Shown piece after piece: positions 8,228-18,141 of a stretch of DNA of 64,000 bases (positions are counted from its first letter, which is position 1; each line of letters opens with the position of its first letter). The notes beneath the pieces were generated by a model. That model searched no databases and was not told the DNA's origin. It saw nothing but the letters and a program-made list of their open reading frames with translations. Where the stretch lies: the NCBI GenBank assembly GCA_963825415.1, contig CAWGTD010000003.1:1-64000 (forward strand). Direction: 5' to 3'. Position numbers and translations under genes: made by a program. Source of the stretch: BP-464 sp963825415 (GTDB lineage: Bacteria; Actinomycetota; Thermoleophilia; Solirubrobacterales; Solirubrobacteraceae).

Positions 8228-8884
8228 CTAGTCGTCGTCCCGCGGCGCCGGCCGGAACACGATCCGCTTGAGCTCGGCGACCGAAGGGCCACCGACCCGC
8301 AGCGCCGTCTGAAAGCCCTCGGCCCCCAGCTCGCCGGCATCAAGCGCTCGCCGCAGCTCGTTGAGCGCCCCGGCGTCCTCCTCGGCGACGTTGTCCTTCG
8401 CCGTCTCGATGAGGATGAGGTGGCGGGGGCGGCGGAAGCGGTGGGCGAGGCGGACGTAGGGCTCGCGCTCGGCGGGGTCGAGCGAAGTGGTCGGCAGGAC
8501 GACGGCCTCGCCCTTCTCCAGGCGCTTCTCGATCGTCGAGTCGAGCAGCTGCTTGGCGGTGTCGTCGAGCGCGTCGTCGGGGACGCGGCCGGAGACCATC
8601 GCGCGGAGCTTGTCGATGCCGAGGACGGCGCCCTGCTCCTCGAAGACGCGTGCGACGAAGCGGTCGCGGTCGCTGTTCGAGGCCGAGACGATGACGACGA
8701 GCGAGCCCGGCGAGTAGCGCATGCGGTCCGACGGCTTGAGGATGCGCGAGCGGGTGGTGAGGTCGATCGGCCGCGGCGGGCGGTCGCCGGCGGCGCCGGG
8801 CGCGGGCGGTCGGAAGACCAGCCTGTGCGCTCGTCTTGGCCGATCTTGACGCTGCGTGGTCCGGGGGCTTCGCTCATGGACCAT
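8228..8884 (-). CDS. Polynucleotide-kinase-like P-loop protein with degenerate Walker A
   Basis: The C-terminal 165 residues resemble the AAA_33/PNK-like kinase fold: GSLVVIVSASNSDRDRF occupies the place of the usual LVVLxGASGSGKSTF P-loop, followed by GIDKLRAMVSG (usual SSDxxRxxxxG) and a helix-rich middle with DDTAKQLLDSTIEKRLEKGEAVV. The phosphate-binding GxxGxGKS is replaced by SASNSDRD, so ATP hydrolysis through this loop is unlikely. The first 54 residues from ATG 8884 are Arg/Pro-rich and low in information; an ATG at 8722 just before the domain is an equally good start (164 residues). It lies 37 bases downstream of sufD on the same strand, but a functional link to SUF is only positional. 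Confidence 0.55.
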   Translation of the reverse strand: MVHERSPRTTQRQDRPRRAHRLVFRPPAPGAAGDRPPRPIDLTTRSRILKPSDRMRYSPGSLVVIVSASNSDRDRFVARVFEEQGAVLGIDKLRAMVSGRVPDDALDDTAKQLLDSTIEKRLEKGEAVVLPTTSLDPAEREPYVRLAHRFRRPRHLILIETAKDNVAEEDAGALNELRRALDAGELGAEGFQTALRVGGPSVAELKRIVFRPAPRDDD

Positions 8885-8921
8885 TCAATCTAGCCCCTGC
8901 CCTTTTGGCCGACGGCTGCGT

Positions 8922-10114
8922 TCAGCCGAGAACGGCGGCGAGGCGGCGCTCGAGCGCCCCCGCCAGCGCCTCGCGCATCGGGCCCTCCTCGAAGCGCTCG
9001 ACGAGCTCGGCGAGGAAGCCCTCGATGACCAGGCGGGAGGCGACCTCGAGCGAGAGGCCGCGGGCGCGGAGGTAGAAGAGCTGGTCGGGGTCGATCTGGG
9101 CGATCGCCGCCGCGTGGGTGCAGCGGACGTCGTTGGCGAGGATCTCGAGGCCCGGGATCGCGTCGGCGTGGGCCTTCTTGGTCAGCAGGAGATTCCTCGA
9201 CTCCTGGAAGGCGTCGGTCTGCTGGGCGTCGCGGTCGACCTTGATCATCCCGCGCCAGACGGCACTGACGAGCGGCCGCCGAGGATCCCGCGGAAGGCGA
9301 GGTCGCTGACGCAGTGCGCGGCGACGTGCTCCTGGGTCGTGTCGAAGTCCATGTGCTGGCGGCCGGACAGCGCGTAGGCGCCGGTCACCTTGCCCTCGGC
9401 GCCCTCGCCCTCGAGCAGCGTGTTCTGGAAGACCTTGCCGTTGCCGGCGCCGAAGCCGAGGACGACCCAGTCGAGCTTCCCGTGGCGGGCGACGCGGGCG
9501 CGCTGGGTGCCGAAGATCCATGACTTCTCGTCGAGGCCCTGGCCGGAGACGAACCGCAGCTTGCGAGTTCTCCCCCACGACCAGCTCGACGACCGTCGTG
9601 AAGAGCCCGGGCGCGGTGCTGGCGTACTGCTCCCAGACCTCCGCCTCGGCGCCCTCCTCGAGCACAACGAGCACGCGCCAGTTCAGCGCGCTGCCCTCGG
9701 TCGCCTGCACGGCGGTCAGCACGATCGGCGCCTCGACCTTCACGCCGGCCGGCACGTAGACGAACGCGCCGCCCTCCCACTCGGCGGCATTGCGCGCCGT
9801 GAAGACGTTCTCGCCGGAGTCGACGACCGAGCCGAGCCACTTGTCGACCAGGTCGCCGTGCTGCTCGACCGCCTGCGACAGCGGCATGACCAGCGGGCCC
9901 TCGCTCACGGCCTCGTCGACCGGATGGAACGCCCCGTCGACCTGCGTCATCCGCACCGCCTCGGCGGGCAGGTCGAACACGAGGTCTGCTTGATCGGCGG
10001 CGAGAAGGTCGCCGAGCGGCGCCGTTTCGTAGGCCTCCATCTCGAAGCCCTTGAGCTCGGTGAACTCCCAGCCCGGGCGCGCCCTTGAAGGACGGGAGCT
10101 CGAGCTCCTGCCAG

Positions 10115-10122
<8 letters not shown>
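8922..10122 (-). CDS. sufD: SUF scaffold subunit SufD (frame interrupted three times)
   Basis: SufD with SufB and SufC forms the scaffold on which Fe-S clusters are built. Recognisable blocks are NVFTARNAAEWEGGAFVYVPAGV, LNWRVLVVLEEGAEAEV, then in another frame GKVFQNTLLEGEGAEGKVTGAY and HMDFDTTQEHVAAHC, then the end block DAQQTDAFQESRNLLLTKKAHAD with the DVRCTHAA region. The start is a TTG at 10122 overlapping the sufB stop. Three single-base shifts (near 10075, 9565 and 9275) are needed to read all blocks, about 400 residues in total. All blocks are conserved on both sides, so sequencing error is more likely than decay. Confidence 0.85.
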
Positions 10123-11550
<1,428 letters not shown>

Positions 11551-11584
11551 AAGCCTTTGTGCGACTCCTCGCTAAATCCGATTG

Positions 11585-11604
11585 CCGTAGACGGAATTCT
11601 ACCG
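11585..11604. promoter_or_regulatory. Inverted repeat in the sufB promoter region
   Basis: CCGTAGA (11585-11591) and TCTACCG (11598-11604) form imperfect arms (6 of 7) around a 6-base spacer, 35 bases upstream of the sufB ATG. On the sufB strand the element contains TAGAAT, a fair -10 hexamer, and the surrounding GGTAGAAT resembles GGTAGGAT upstream of rrf2 (about 33271-33278). A regulator bound here would block the promoter. Whether Rrf2 is that regulator is a guess. Confidence 0.3.
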
Positions 11605-11658
11605 CTCAGGCGGGCGTGAGTCCGTGCACGAGACAGCGCGGGGCTTTATGGTCGGCAG

Positions 11659-12097
11659 ATGAGCTCAGACACCACGACGTACAAGGGCCAGTGCATGTGC
11701 GGGGCCGTCCAGATCGAGGTCACCGGCGAGCCGGAGGGCGCCGGCTACTGCCACTGCAAGAACTGCAGGCGCTGGTCGGGCGGGCCGGTCAACGCCTTCA
11801 CGCTATGGAAGTTCGACGCGGTCAAGGTGACGCAGGGCGAGGACCAGCTCGACGAGTACAACGAGAACGAGCAGACCTACCGCCGGTGGTGCAAGGCCTG
11901 CGGCGGCGCCGTGATGGGACGGCATCCCCACTGGGAGCTGTACGACGTCTTTGCGGGGGTCATTCCTGACTTCCCGTTCCAGCGCGGGCGTGCACGTCAA
12001 CTACGAGTCGACCGTGATGCCCATCAAGGACGGCCTTCCCAAGTTCAAGGACTTCCCCGCGGAGATGGGCGGCTCGGGCGACACGTTGGACGAGTAG
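11659..12097 (+). CDS. GFA/Mss4-like zinc-binding enzyme (frame interrupted once)
   Basis: The protein has the glutathione-dependent formaldehyde-activating enzyme (GFA, CENP-V) zinc motifs: G-x-C-x-C-G at the start (GQCMCGAV), CHCKNCRRWSG for the structural zinc, and WCKACGG near the middle. About 145 residues if a one-base insertion near 11985 is corrected; after it the frame reads VHVNYESTVMPIKDG and ends at TAG 12095-12097. Members act on small-molecule thiol adducts in the cytosol, but most have no proven substrate. It is divergent from sufB and convergent with the nitronate monooxygenase, whose stop begins at the next base. Confidence 0.8.
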
Positions 12098-13090
12098 TCA
12101 CCGCGCCTCGGCCATCAGGTCGCGGACGATCTCGGCAGCCGGCGCCTCGCGGGCCAGCTGATGGGCCTCCCCCGCCCAGAGGTTGATCAGCGAGGCGTCA
12201 CCGCTTTCGCGAGCCGCCTTGCGCATCGGCGCGGTGGCGTAGTGGATCTCCGGATAGGCGATCGGCGCCGCCGCGCTGTGGGCGTCGAGGAACTCGTTGC
12301 GGATCCCCCGGGCGAGCCGGCCGGTGAACGCGCGCGTGAGCGAGGTCTCGGTCGCCGAGCGAATCGCCTCGCGGTGCGCCGGACTGGTGCCGGCTTCCGG
12401 GCAGAGCATGAACGCGGTCCCTAGCTGGGCGGCCGCCGCGCCCGCGGCGAGCACGGCCGCGACCGCGCGGCCGGTGGCGATCCCGCCCGTGGCCACGAGC
12501 GGCGGGTGCGGTTGTGCGCCGATCAGCTGCAGCAGCTCGAACAGCCCGTACACGGGCAGGTCGTCGCGGTCCTCGAAGGAGCCACGGTGCCCGCCGGCCT
12601 CCCCGCCCTGGACCACGAGCGCGTCGGCGCCGGCGTCAGCCGCGATCGCGGCCTCGGCCGGGCTCGTCACCGTGACCCAGACCTCCGAGCCCGCGCCGCG
12701 CAGGCGATCGATCACCTCACGCGACGGGCAGCCGAACGTGAACGAGACGACCGCCGCCGGCTCGCCCACCAGCAGCTCGATCTTGGCGTCGAAGTCGTCA
12801 TCGCTGTATCGGGGCTCGCCCGCCAGCGCGCCGAGCGACTCGACGTAGTCCGCGTAGACCGCGGGATCGGTCGGCCCCGCACCCGGCGAGAACACGTTGA
12901 CCCCGAACGGCCGCCGGGTGAGCGAGCGGGTGGCCGCGATCAGATCGCCGGCCGCCTCGGCCGTGAGGTAGCCGAGCCCGAGGAACCCGAGCCCACCGGC
13001 CTCCGAGACGGCGGCCGCGAGCTCCGGCGTCGACGGGCCGCCCGCCAGCGGCGCGAGCACGATGGGCGCCCTCAGCTCGTCGAGGACCAT
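12098..13090 (-). CDS. Nitronate monooxygenase (2-nitropropane dioxygenase family)
   Basis: A 330-residue FMN-dependent TIM-barrel enzyme that oxidises alkyl nitronates such as propionate-3-nitronate. Family signs: the N-terminal LAPLAGGPSTPELAAAVSEAGGLGFLG, the central VSFTFGCP, the FMN-binding GADALVVQGGEAGGHRG with the catalytic His, and the phosphate-binding LVATGGIATGRAVAAVLAAGAAAAQLGTAF segment. It is complete, with ATG 13090, and lies 13 bases downstream of the TetR gene on the same strand, so it may belong to that regulator's operon. Role: detoxification of nitro compounds. Confidence 0.88.
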   Translation of the reverse strand: MVLDELRAPIVLAPLAGGPSTPELAAAVSEAGGLGFLGLGYLTAEAAGDLIAATRSLTRRPFGVNVFSPGAGPTDPAVYADYVESLGALAGEPRYSDDDFDAKIELLVGEPAAVVSFTFGCPSREVIDRLRGAGSEVWVTVTSPAEAAIAADAGADALVVQGGEAGGHRGSFEDRDDLPVYGLFELLQLIGAQPHPPLVATGGIATGRAVAAVLAAGAAAAQLGTAFMLCPEAGTSPAHREAIRSATETSLTRAFTGRLARGIRNEFLDAHSAAAPIAYPEIHYATAPMRKAARESGDASLINLWAGEAHQLAREAPAAEIVRDLMAEAR

Positions 13091-13103
13091 CGGCTCGAGC
13101 GTA

Positions 13104-13769
13104 CTACCGGCGCCAGTGGCCCATGCACTCGGTCATCTGCACGATGCCGAGCGCCTTGTGCGGCATCGGCGTGACGTCCTTGCGCTTGGCGCGCAGGCCG
13201 TCGAGCGCGACCGTCAGGTAGCGGCGCCAGACCTCGGGATCGGCCTCGCGCGTGTACTCCGCGGCGCCGGTGACCATGAAGACCACCATCGGGATGTCTG
13301 AGACCTCGACGTCGGGGCGCAGGACCCCCGCCTTCTTGGCGCGCGCCACGATCGGCCCCACCCGCGGGCCGATCTGGCCGCGCGCGGCGGCGACCCGCTC
13401 CTTGCCGCGCGCCGAAGACGTCATCACGGACTTCAGCCCGCGGTTGTCGACCTGCATCTCGGCGAGGTTGGTGATCCAGTGGACGAGCCCCTCCCACGGA
13501 TCCTCGTGGGCGGCGGCCTCGTCGGCGACCTCGATGATCCTGGCCAGCTCGACCTCGAAGAGCGCGTCGATCAGCTCGTCCTTGTTGGCGAAGCGCCGGT
13601 AGGCGGTCCCCACGCCGACGCCGGCGCGGTCGGCGATGTCGTCGAGCGTCACGTCCAGGCCGCGCTCGGCGAACAGCTCGCGGCCGGCGTCGATCAGCAG
13701 CCGGCGATTGCGCTCGGCGTCGCGGCGCAGCGGGCGTTCCTCGGTCCGAGCGGACGTGCTCATGCTCAC
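13104..13769 (-). CDS. TetR-family transcriptional regulator of the adjacent MFS pump
   Basis: About 221 residues. The N-terminal helix-turn-helix is classic TetR: RRLLIDAGRELFAERGLDVTLDDIADRAGVGVGTAYRRFANKDELIDALF (read in parts). The C-terminal ligand domain is helical and typical of the drug-responsive group. GTG 13769 or ATG 13763 can start it; neither has a strong ribosome site, so leaderless or weak initiation is possible. It is divergent from the MFS exporter at 13881, and two matching operators lie between them, so autoregulation and control of the pump are likely. Confidence 0.87.
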   Translation of the reverse strand: MSMSTSARTEERPLRRDAERNRRLLIDAGRELFAERGLDVTLDDIADRAGVGVGTAYRRFANKDELIDALFEVELARIIEVADEAAAHEDPWEGLVHWITNLAEMQVDNRGLKSVMTSSARGKERVAAARGQIGPRVGPIVARAKKAGVLRPDVEVSDIPMVVFMVTGAAEYTREADPEVWRRYLTVALDGLRAKRKDVTPMPHKALGIVQMTECMGHWRR

Positions 13770-13778
13770 AGTGTACGA

Positions 13779-13805
13779 CCAAGCGGAGATGGATCCTCCA
13801 GTTGT
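13779..13805. promoter_or_regulatory. TetR operator 1
   Basis: Inverted repeat CCAAGCGGAG, 7-base spacer, CTCCAGTTGT, imperfect in the right arm. It sits next to the TetR start codon and probably overlaps its promoter. The same left arm and spacer length recur in operator 2, 45 bases further right. Confidence 0.55.
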
Positions 13806-13823
13806 GTGCTACATTGCCGAACA

Positions 13824-13850
13824 CCAAGCGGAGAGCCTTACTCCACTTGG
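13824..13850. promoter_or_regulatory. TetR operator 2
   Basis: Inverted repeat CCAAGCGGAG, 7-base spacer, CTCCACTTGG: 9 of 10 arm positions match. It lies 30 bases before the MFS start codon. Together with operator 1 it makes a two-site arrangement in the divergent promoter, typical of TetR regulators that repress themselves and an efflux pump. Confidence 0.65.
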
Positions 13851-13880
13851 AGCCACCGTCTCCACTTCACAAGGATTTTC

Positions 13881-15317
13881 ATGAGCCCCACCGAGAACCC
13901 CCACCACGCCCGCCGCTGGCTGATCCTCGGCCTGCTCGGCACCGCCCAGCTGATGGTCGTGCTCGACGCGACGATCGTGAACATCGCCCTGCCCTCCGCA
14001 CAGGAGGCGCTGGACTTCTCCACCGGCAACCGCCAGTGGATCATCACCGCCTACGCCCTGGCCTTCGGCAGCCTGCTGCTGCTCGGCGGCCGCCTGTCCG
14101 ACCTCTTCGGGCGCAAGTGGACCTTCGTCGGCGGCCTGATCGGCTTCGCCGGCGCGTCGGCGCTCGGCGGCGCGGCGCAGAGCTTCGAGATGCTCGTCGC
14201 CGCCCGCGCGCTGCAGGGCGCGTTCGGCGCCGTGCTCGCGCCGGCCGCCCTCTCGCTGCTGACGACGACGTTCGTCGAGCCCGGCGAGCGCCGCAAGGCG
14301 TTCGCCGTGTACGGCGCGATCGCCGGCGCCGGCGGCGGCATCGGCCTGCTGCTCGGCGGCGTGCTCACCGAGTACCTGTCCTGGCGCTTCTCGCTGTACG
14401 TCAACCTGCTGCTGGCGATCCCGGCCGCGCTCGGCGCCGTCGCGCTGCTGCACAACGTCCGCCCGGCGACCCGGCCGCGGTTCGACCTCCCCGGCACGCT
14501 CGCCGCGTCGGCCGGCCTGTTCGCGCTCGTCTACGGCTTCACCAAGGCGGAGACCGACGGCTGGGGCGCCGACATCACGGTCGGCTTCCTCGCCGCGGCC
14601 GTCGTGCTGCTCGGCGTCTTCGTGACGATCCAGCGGCGCACGGCGAACCCGCTGCTCCCGCTGCGCGTGGTCCTCGACCGCAACCGCGGCGGCGCCTACC
14701 TCGCCGTCGCCGTCGTCGGCATCGGCATGTTCGGCGCGTTTCTGTTCTTGACCTACTACCTGCAGACGACGCTCGGCTTCTCGCCGGTGAAGACCGGCCT
14801 GGCGTTCCTGCCGATGATCGGCGCCGTGATGGTGACCGCCACGGTGGCGCAGACCCGCATCCTGCCGCGGACCGGCGCCAAGCCGCTGATCACGCTGGGG
14901 ATGCTGCTCGCCGCCGGCGGAATGCTGCTGCTCACGGGCGTCGGCGTCGACACGGCGTACGCATCGCACGTCCTCCCCGGCCTGATCGTGATGGGCGCCG
15001 GGCTGGGCATGGCGATGGCGACCGCGATGAGCACGGCGACCCTCGGCGTGCACCACACCGACCAGGGCGTGGCGTCGGCGATGGTCAACACGAGCCAGCA
15101 GGTCGGCGGCTCGATCGGCACCGCCTTGCTGAGCACGATCGCCGCGAGCGCGGTGAGCGGGTTCGCCGGCGCGCCCGCCGAGGCGGCCGTCCACGGCTAC
15201 ACGACCGCGTTCTGGTGGGCGGCCGGGATCTTCGCCCTCGGCGCCGTGCTCTGCGGCCTGCTGTTGCGGCCCGGGCTCGCAGCGTTCGAGACAGCCGCGG
15301 AACCGGTCCTCGCTTAA
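13881..15317 (+). CDS. MFS drug exporter, DHA2 (EmrB/QacA) family
   Basis: A 478-residue proton-coupled exporter with about 14 membrane helices. The family signature is clear: TAQLMVVLDATIVNIALPSAQ in helix 1 (motif D1), GRLSDLFGRKWTFVGG after helix 2 (motif A), and the GxxxGxxxGG-type motif C in GAIAGAGGGIGLLLGGVL. ATG 13881 is preceded by AAGGA at 13871-13875. The second half is complete, ending in a cytosolic tail. Control by the divergent TetR protein is likely through the two operators upstream. Substrates are probably hydrophobic drugs or metabolites. Confidence 0.9.
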   Translation: MSPTENPHHARRWLILGLLGTAQLMVVLDATIVNIALPSAQEALDFSTGNRQWIITAYALAFGSLLLLGGRLSDLFGRKWTFVGGLIGFAGASALGGAAQSFEMLVAARALQGAFGAVLAPAALSLLTTTFVEPGERRKAFAVYGAIAGAGGGIGLLLGGVLTEYLSWRFSLYVNLLLAIPAALGAVALLHNVRPATRPRFDLPGTLAASAGLFALVYGFTKAETDGWGADITVGFLAAAVVLLGVFVTIQRRTANPLLPLRVVLDRNRGGAYLAVAVVGIGMFGAFLFLTYYLQTTLGFSPVKTGLAFLPMIGAVMVTATVAQTRILPRTGAKPLITLGMLLAAGGMLLLTGVGVDTAYASHVLPGLIVMGAGLGMAMATAMSTATLGVHHTDQGVASAMVNTSQQVGGSIGTALLSTIAASAVSGFAGAPAEAAVHGYTTAFWWAAGIFALGAVLCGLLLRPGLAAFETAAEPVLA

Positions 15318-15352
15318 CGGAAACGACAGACAGGGCGGCGTATGGTTGAGGC

Positions 15353-15832
15353 ATGTCCCTTCGCCATCTCGCCGCCCTGATCGTCACCCTCGCCCTGCTC
15401 CCCGCCGTCCCCGCCGTGGCCAGCAAGACCCGGCGCGAGGACTGGCCGGAGACCAACGGGCGCTTCCGCATCGACAAGCACGACCGCAACAAGACCTACT
15501 ACGGCACCGCCAAGCACGACAGGCTGCTCGGCGGCCACGGCAACAACCACCTCTATGGCGGCGACCAGTCCGACGTGCTGTGGGGCGACTACAAGCCCTG
15601 CTGCTGGCCGACTCGCCAGAGCGATCACATCGAGGGCGGCGGCGGCGACGACTTCATCTTCGCCAGCCACAGCTTCAACCACCTCGAGGGCAACGAGGGC
15701 AACGACTTCATCCGCGCCCACTTCGGCTACGGCTCGGTGGACTGCGGCCCCGGCAACGACCTGCTGATCGTCTCGCACCGCAGCAAGCCGAAGTACAAGA
15801 TCAAGAACTGCGAGCGCGTCAGGTTCAGCTAG
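15353..15832 (+). CDS. Secreted RTX-like calcium-binding repeat protein
   Basis: A 159-residue protein with a Sec signal peptide (cleavage near AVA-S at about residue 24). The mature part carries degenerate nonapeptide repeats of the haemolysin type, GGxGxDxxx: LLGGHGNNHLYGGDQSDVLWG, IEGGGGDDFIFA, LEGNEGNDFI and CGPGNDLLIVS. Such repeats fold as calcium-bound beta-rolls outside the cell. Cys pairs (CC in the middle and two near the end) suggest disulfides. No catalytic domain is attached, so it may be a small structural or binding protein. Confidence 0.8.
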   Translation: MSLRHLAALIVTLALLPAVPAVASKTRREDWPETNGRFRIDKHDRNKTYYGTAKHDRLLGGHGNNHLYGGDQSDVLWGDYKPCCWPTRQSDHIEGGGGDDFIFASHSFNHLEGNEGNDFIRAHFGYGSVDCGPGNDLLIVSHRSKPKYKIKNCERVRFS

Positions 15833-15844
15833 GTCCGGCGCCCG

Positions 15845-16270
15845 TCAGCGCTTGGCGGTGAAGCGGCCCTCGTTGCCGCACAGGTCGCCGGACTTGAACG
15901 TCCCGGTGACCTTGCCGTTGCGCACGAGCGCCTTCATGGTCGTCGTCTGGTCCTCGACGGTCTTGTCGGGGCGGTAGGTGACCGACAGGCGGCCGTCGCG
16001 CAGCCGCGCGGAGCCCTTGACGATCTGGGTCCCGGGGTAGGCCGGTGTGAAGACCACCGTCATGAAGCCACCGCAGCCCGTCGTCGTGACGGCCTCGATC
16101 TTGAGGGTGAGCACCTTGCCGCCCCGCACCTTCATCGTGACCTTGCCGTACTTGAAGTCCTTGTCGGTGCTCGTGGCGCGGCCCTTGTAGGTGACCGTGT
16201 TGGCGGCGCCGACGGTGGTCGGGAGCGCCAGGCACACGGCGAGGGCGAGGGCGGGGACGATTCGACGCAT
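15845..16270 (-). CDS. Secreted hypothetical protein
   Basis: A 141-residue protein with a signal peptide (MRRIVPALALAVCLALPTTVGAA) and a mature beta-rich part: YKGRATSTDKDFKYGKVTMKVRGGKVLTLKIEA and a repeat-like RNGKVTGTFKSGDLCGNEGRF near the end. Two Cys residues could form one disulfide. The pattern of alternating GKV turns resembles small secreted proteins common in Solirubrobacterales; no function is known. ATG 16270 is chosen over an upstream in-frame start because it opens the signal peptide. Confidence 0.72.
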   Translation of the reverse strand: MRRIVPALALAVCLALPTTVGAANTVTYKGRATSTDKDFKYGKVTMKVRGGKVLTLKIEAVTTTGCGGFMTVVFTPAYPGTQIVKGSARLRDGRLSVTYRPDKTVEDQTTTMKALVRNGKVTGTFKSGDLCGNEGRFTAKR

Positions 16271-16334
16271 GCGGCGAACGTAGCAACGGGAATCACTGGA
16301 ACCTGGACCACTGGCCATGTGTATGACTGTCGGA

Positions 16335-16731
16335 ATGCCACGCGTCTTGCTCGCGCTCGCCGCCGCTGCTCCTGCTCCTCCCCGCGACCCCGACGGGGGC
16401 CAAGGAGGGCGTGCGCGCACGGCTGGACAACGCCCTCCCGCGTCACGCGGCCGCCGGCACCGTGCTCCGGGTCGGCTGGACGCTCAAGCGCGGCTCGGAG
16501 TCCTTCAGCGCCAGCGGCGTCTACGTCGAGCTGCGCACCCCGTCGGGCCGGCGGGTGCGCAAGGACGGCAAGCTGAGCGGCCGCCTGGGCCACTTCGTCG
16601 CCCGGATCCGCGCGCCGCGCGGCGGGATCAGCCGCGTGCGGATCGGACTGCGCGGCTGGCGCCAGGTCGCCGGCGGCAAGCGCACCCGCGCCGACATCTT
16701 CTTTCCGATCGACGGCCGAACGCTACGGTGA
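16335..16731 (+). CDS. Small secreted hypothetical protein (frame interrupted once)
   Basis: From ATG 16335 the frame encodes MPRVLLALAA; a one-base shift near 16370 then gives LLLLLPATPTGAKEGVRARLDNALPR, completing a normal signal peptide and joining the long downstream frame that ends at 16731. About 131 residues. The mature part is basic and beta-rich (GTVLRVGWTLKRGSESFSASGVYVELRTPSGRR read in parts), similar in feel to an Ig-like or GerMN-type accessory domain, but no family is certain. It is divergent from the gene at 15845-16270. Confidence 0.6.
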
Positions 16732-16793
16732 CTTAGTTCCCCTTGGGGGACTCGTGAGCGGATTCGCCGCTGCGGACCACCGAGAGGACACGC

Positions 16794-17213
16794 ATGCGAC
16801 GGATCACTTGTGCCGTGACCGCCAGCTTCATGCTGGCGCTCGCCGGATGTGGCGGCGGAGACGACGACAAGAACGCCACCAGCGAGCCGAGCGCGGCCGC
16901 CGAGACGACGACGCAGGCCGCCGCCGCCCCGGCGCCGGAGCTCGACGCGGTCCTGGCATGCATGAAGCAGGCCGGCGCCGAAGCCGAGGACCAGTCGTCG
17001 TCCACGGGCGACAAGATCGGCATCGACTACCCCGCAGGCCGCCTGCTCGTGTCGTTCGAGGAGTCCGAGGACGACGCCAAGCTCACGGCCTCGGTGGCGG
17101 AGACGCAGGATCCCGACTCGACCGTGGTGCAGAAGGGCACGGTCGTCATCACGGCGCCCGCGGACCCCGCGGCGGCCGAGGGCCAGAAGATCGCCGAGGA
17201 CTGCGTCGGATAA
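16794..17213 (+). CDS. Putative lipoprotein
   Basis: The 139-residue protein begins with a lipoprotein signal peptide: MRRITCAVTASFMLALAGC, where LAGC is a good lipobox, so it is probably acylated and held on the outside of the membrane. A Gly/Asp and Ala/Thr-rich linker (residues 20-48) leads to a small domain with one Cys pair (LACMKQAG near residue 56 and EDCVG at the end). I do not recognise the domain. It follows the secreted gene at 16335-16731 by 62 bases. Confidence 0.7.
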   Translation: MRRITCAVTASFMLALAGCGGGDDDKNATSEPSAAAETTTQAAAAPAPELDAVLACMKQAGAEAEDQSSSTGDKIGIDYPAGRLLVSFEESEDDAKLTASVAETQDPDSTVVQKGTVVITAPADPAAAEGQKIAEDCVG

Positions 17214-17238
17214 CGCACGCCTTGATTGACTGAGGCGC

Positions 17239-17811
17239 ATGGCCGATGCGCCCGTGCTGCCGTTCCCTTCGGCCGAGGCGTGGACGAAGTGGCTCGAGGA
17301 GCATCACGGCGAGCCCGACGGCGTCTGGCTGAAGATCGCAAAGAAGGCCTCGGGCGTGGACACCGTCACGCACGCCGAGGCGCTGGACGTCGCGATCGCG
17401 TTCGGCTGGATCGACGGCCAGCGCAAGGCGCTCGACGAGACGTGGTTCCTGCAGCGCTTCACGCCACGCCGGGCGCGGAGCAAGTGGTCGAAGATCAACC
17501 GCACGAAGGCGACCGAGCTGATCGAGCGCGGCGAGATGCGGCCCTCTGGCCTCGCCGAAGTCGAACGCGCGAAGGCCGACGGCCGCTGGGACGCCGCCTA
17601 CGACTCGCACCGCACCGCGACGGTCCCGCCCGACCTACAGCAGGCGCTCGACGCCAACCCGAAGGCGCGCGAGTTCTTCGCCACGCTCAACAGCCAGAAC
17701 CGCTACGCGATCCTCTACCGCGTCGGCGACGCCAAGCGGCCCGAGACCCGCGCGCGGCGCATCGCCCAGTTCGTAGAGATGCTGGCCGACGGGAAGACCC
17801 TCTACCCATGA
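17239..17811 (+). CDS. YdeI/OmpD-associated family protein
   Basis: A 190-residue cytosolic protein of the YdeI/OmpD-associated family. The conserved block EEHHGEPDGVWLKIAKK, the following VTHAEALDVAIAFGWIDGQRKALD, and the FTPRRARSKWSKINRTKATELIERGEM segment are diagnostic. Members are linked to resistance to cationic peptides and bacteriocin protection in enteric bacteria, but biochemical function is not settled. Its stop overlaps the ATG of the next gene (ATGA), so the two are translationally coupled. Confidence 0.85.
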   Translation: MADAPVLPFPSAEAWTKWLEEHHGEPDGVWLKIAKKASGVDTVTHAEALDVAIAFGWIDGQRKALDETWFLQRFTPRRARSKWSKINRTKATELIERGEMRPSGLAEVERAKADGRWDAAYDSHRTATVPPDLQQALDANPKAREFFATLNSQNRYAILYRVGDAKRPETRARRIAQFVEMLADGKTLYP

Positions 17812-18141
17812 GCACCCGCATCGAGATCGCGCGCGACTGCTACCGCGCCTACGAGACCGGCGAGCGCGACCTGGTCGAACGGCATCTCGCCGAAGACTTC
17901 ATCTTCTTCAGCCCCGCCGACGTCGGTATCGACCGTGACCACCTACTTCGAGCGCTGCTGGCCCAACGCCGAGAACATCGCCGCGTTCGAGTTCGAGCGG
18001 CTGGTGGAGCACGGCGACGACGTCTTCGTGACATACGAGGCCACCCGCACCGACGGCACCCGCTTTCGCAACACCGAGGTCCTGACCTTCGACGGCGAGC
18101 AGGTCCGCCGCGTCGAGGTCTACTTCGGCTGGGATCTCTAG
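17808..18141 (+). CDS. NTF2/SnoaL-like protein (frame interrupted once)
   Basis: ATG 17808 starts MSTRIEIARDCYRAYETGERDLVERHL, a typical SnoaL-like first helix. After GIDRD near 17940 a one-base insertion moves the reading to YFERCWPNAENIAAFEFERLVEHGDDVFVTYEA, ending VEVYFGWDL at TAG 18139-18141. Corrected length is about 110 residues. Both halves match one family, so a sequencing error or a very recent mutation is likely. It starts inside the stop codon of the YdeI-like gene. It ends convergently with the EVE-like gene, with a 4-base overlap. Confidence 0.72.

Noticed and set aside
13809..15194. Long minus-strand open frame opposite the MFS gene
   Set aside because: Low-complexity Arg/Ala/Gly/Glu product, no domain; typical antisense open frame of a high-GC gene.
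17935..18141. Independent small gene starting at ATG 17935
   Set aside because: It is the C-terminal half of the SnoaL-like gene at 17808, separated from the first half by a one-base shift.
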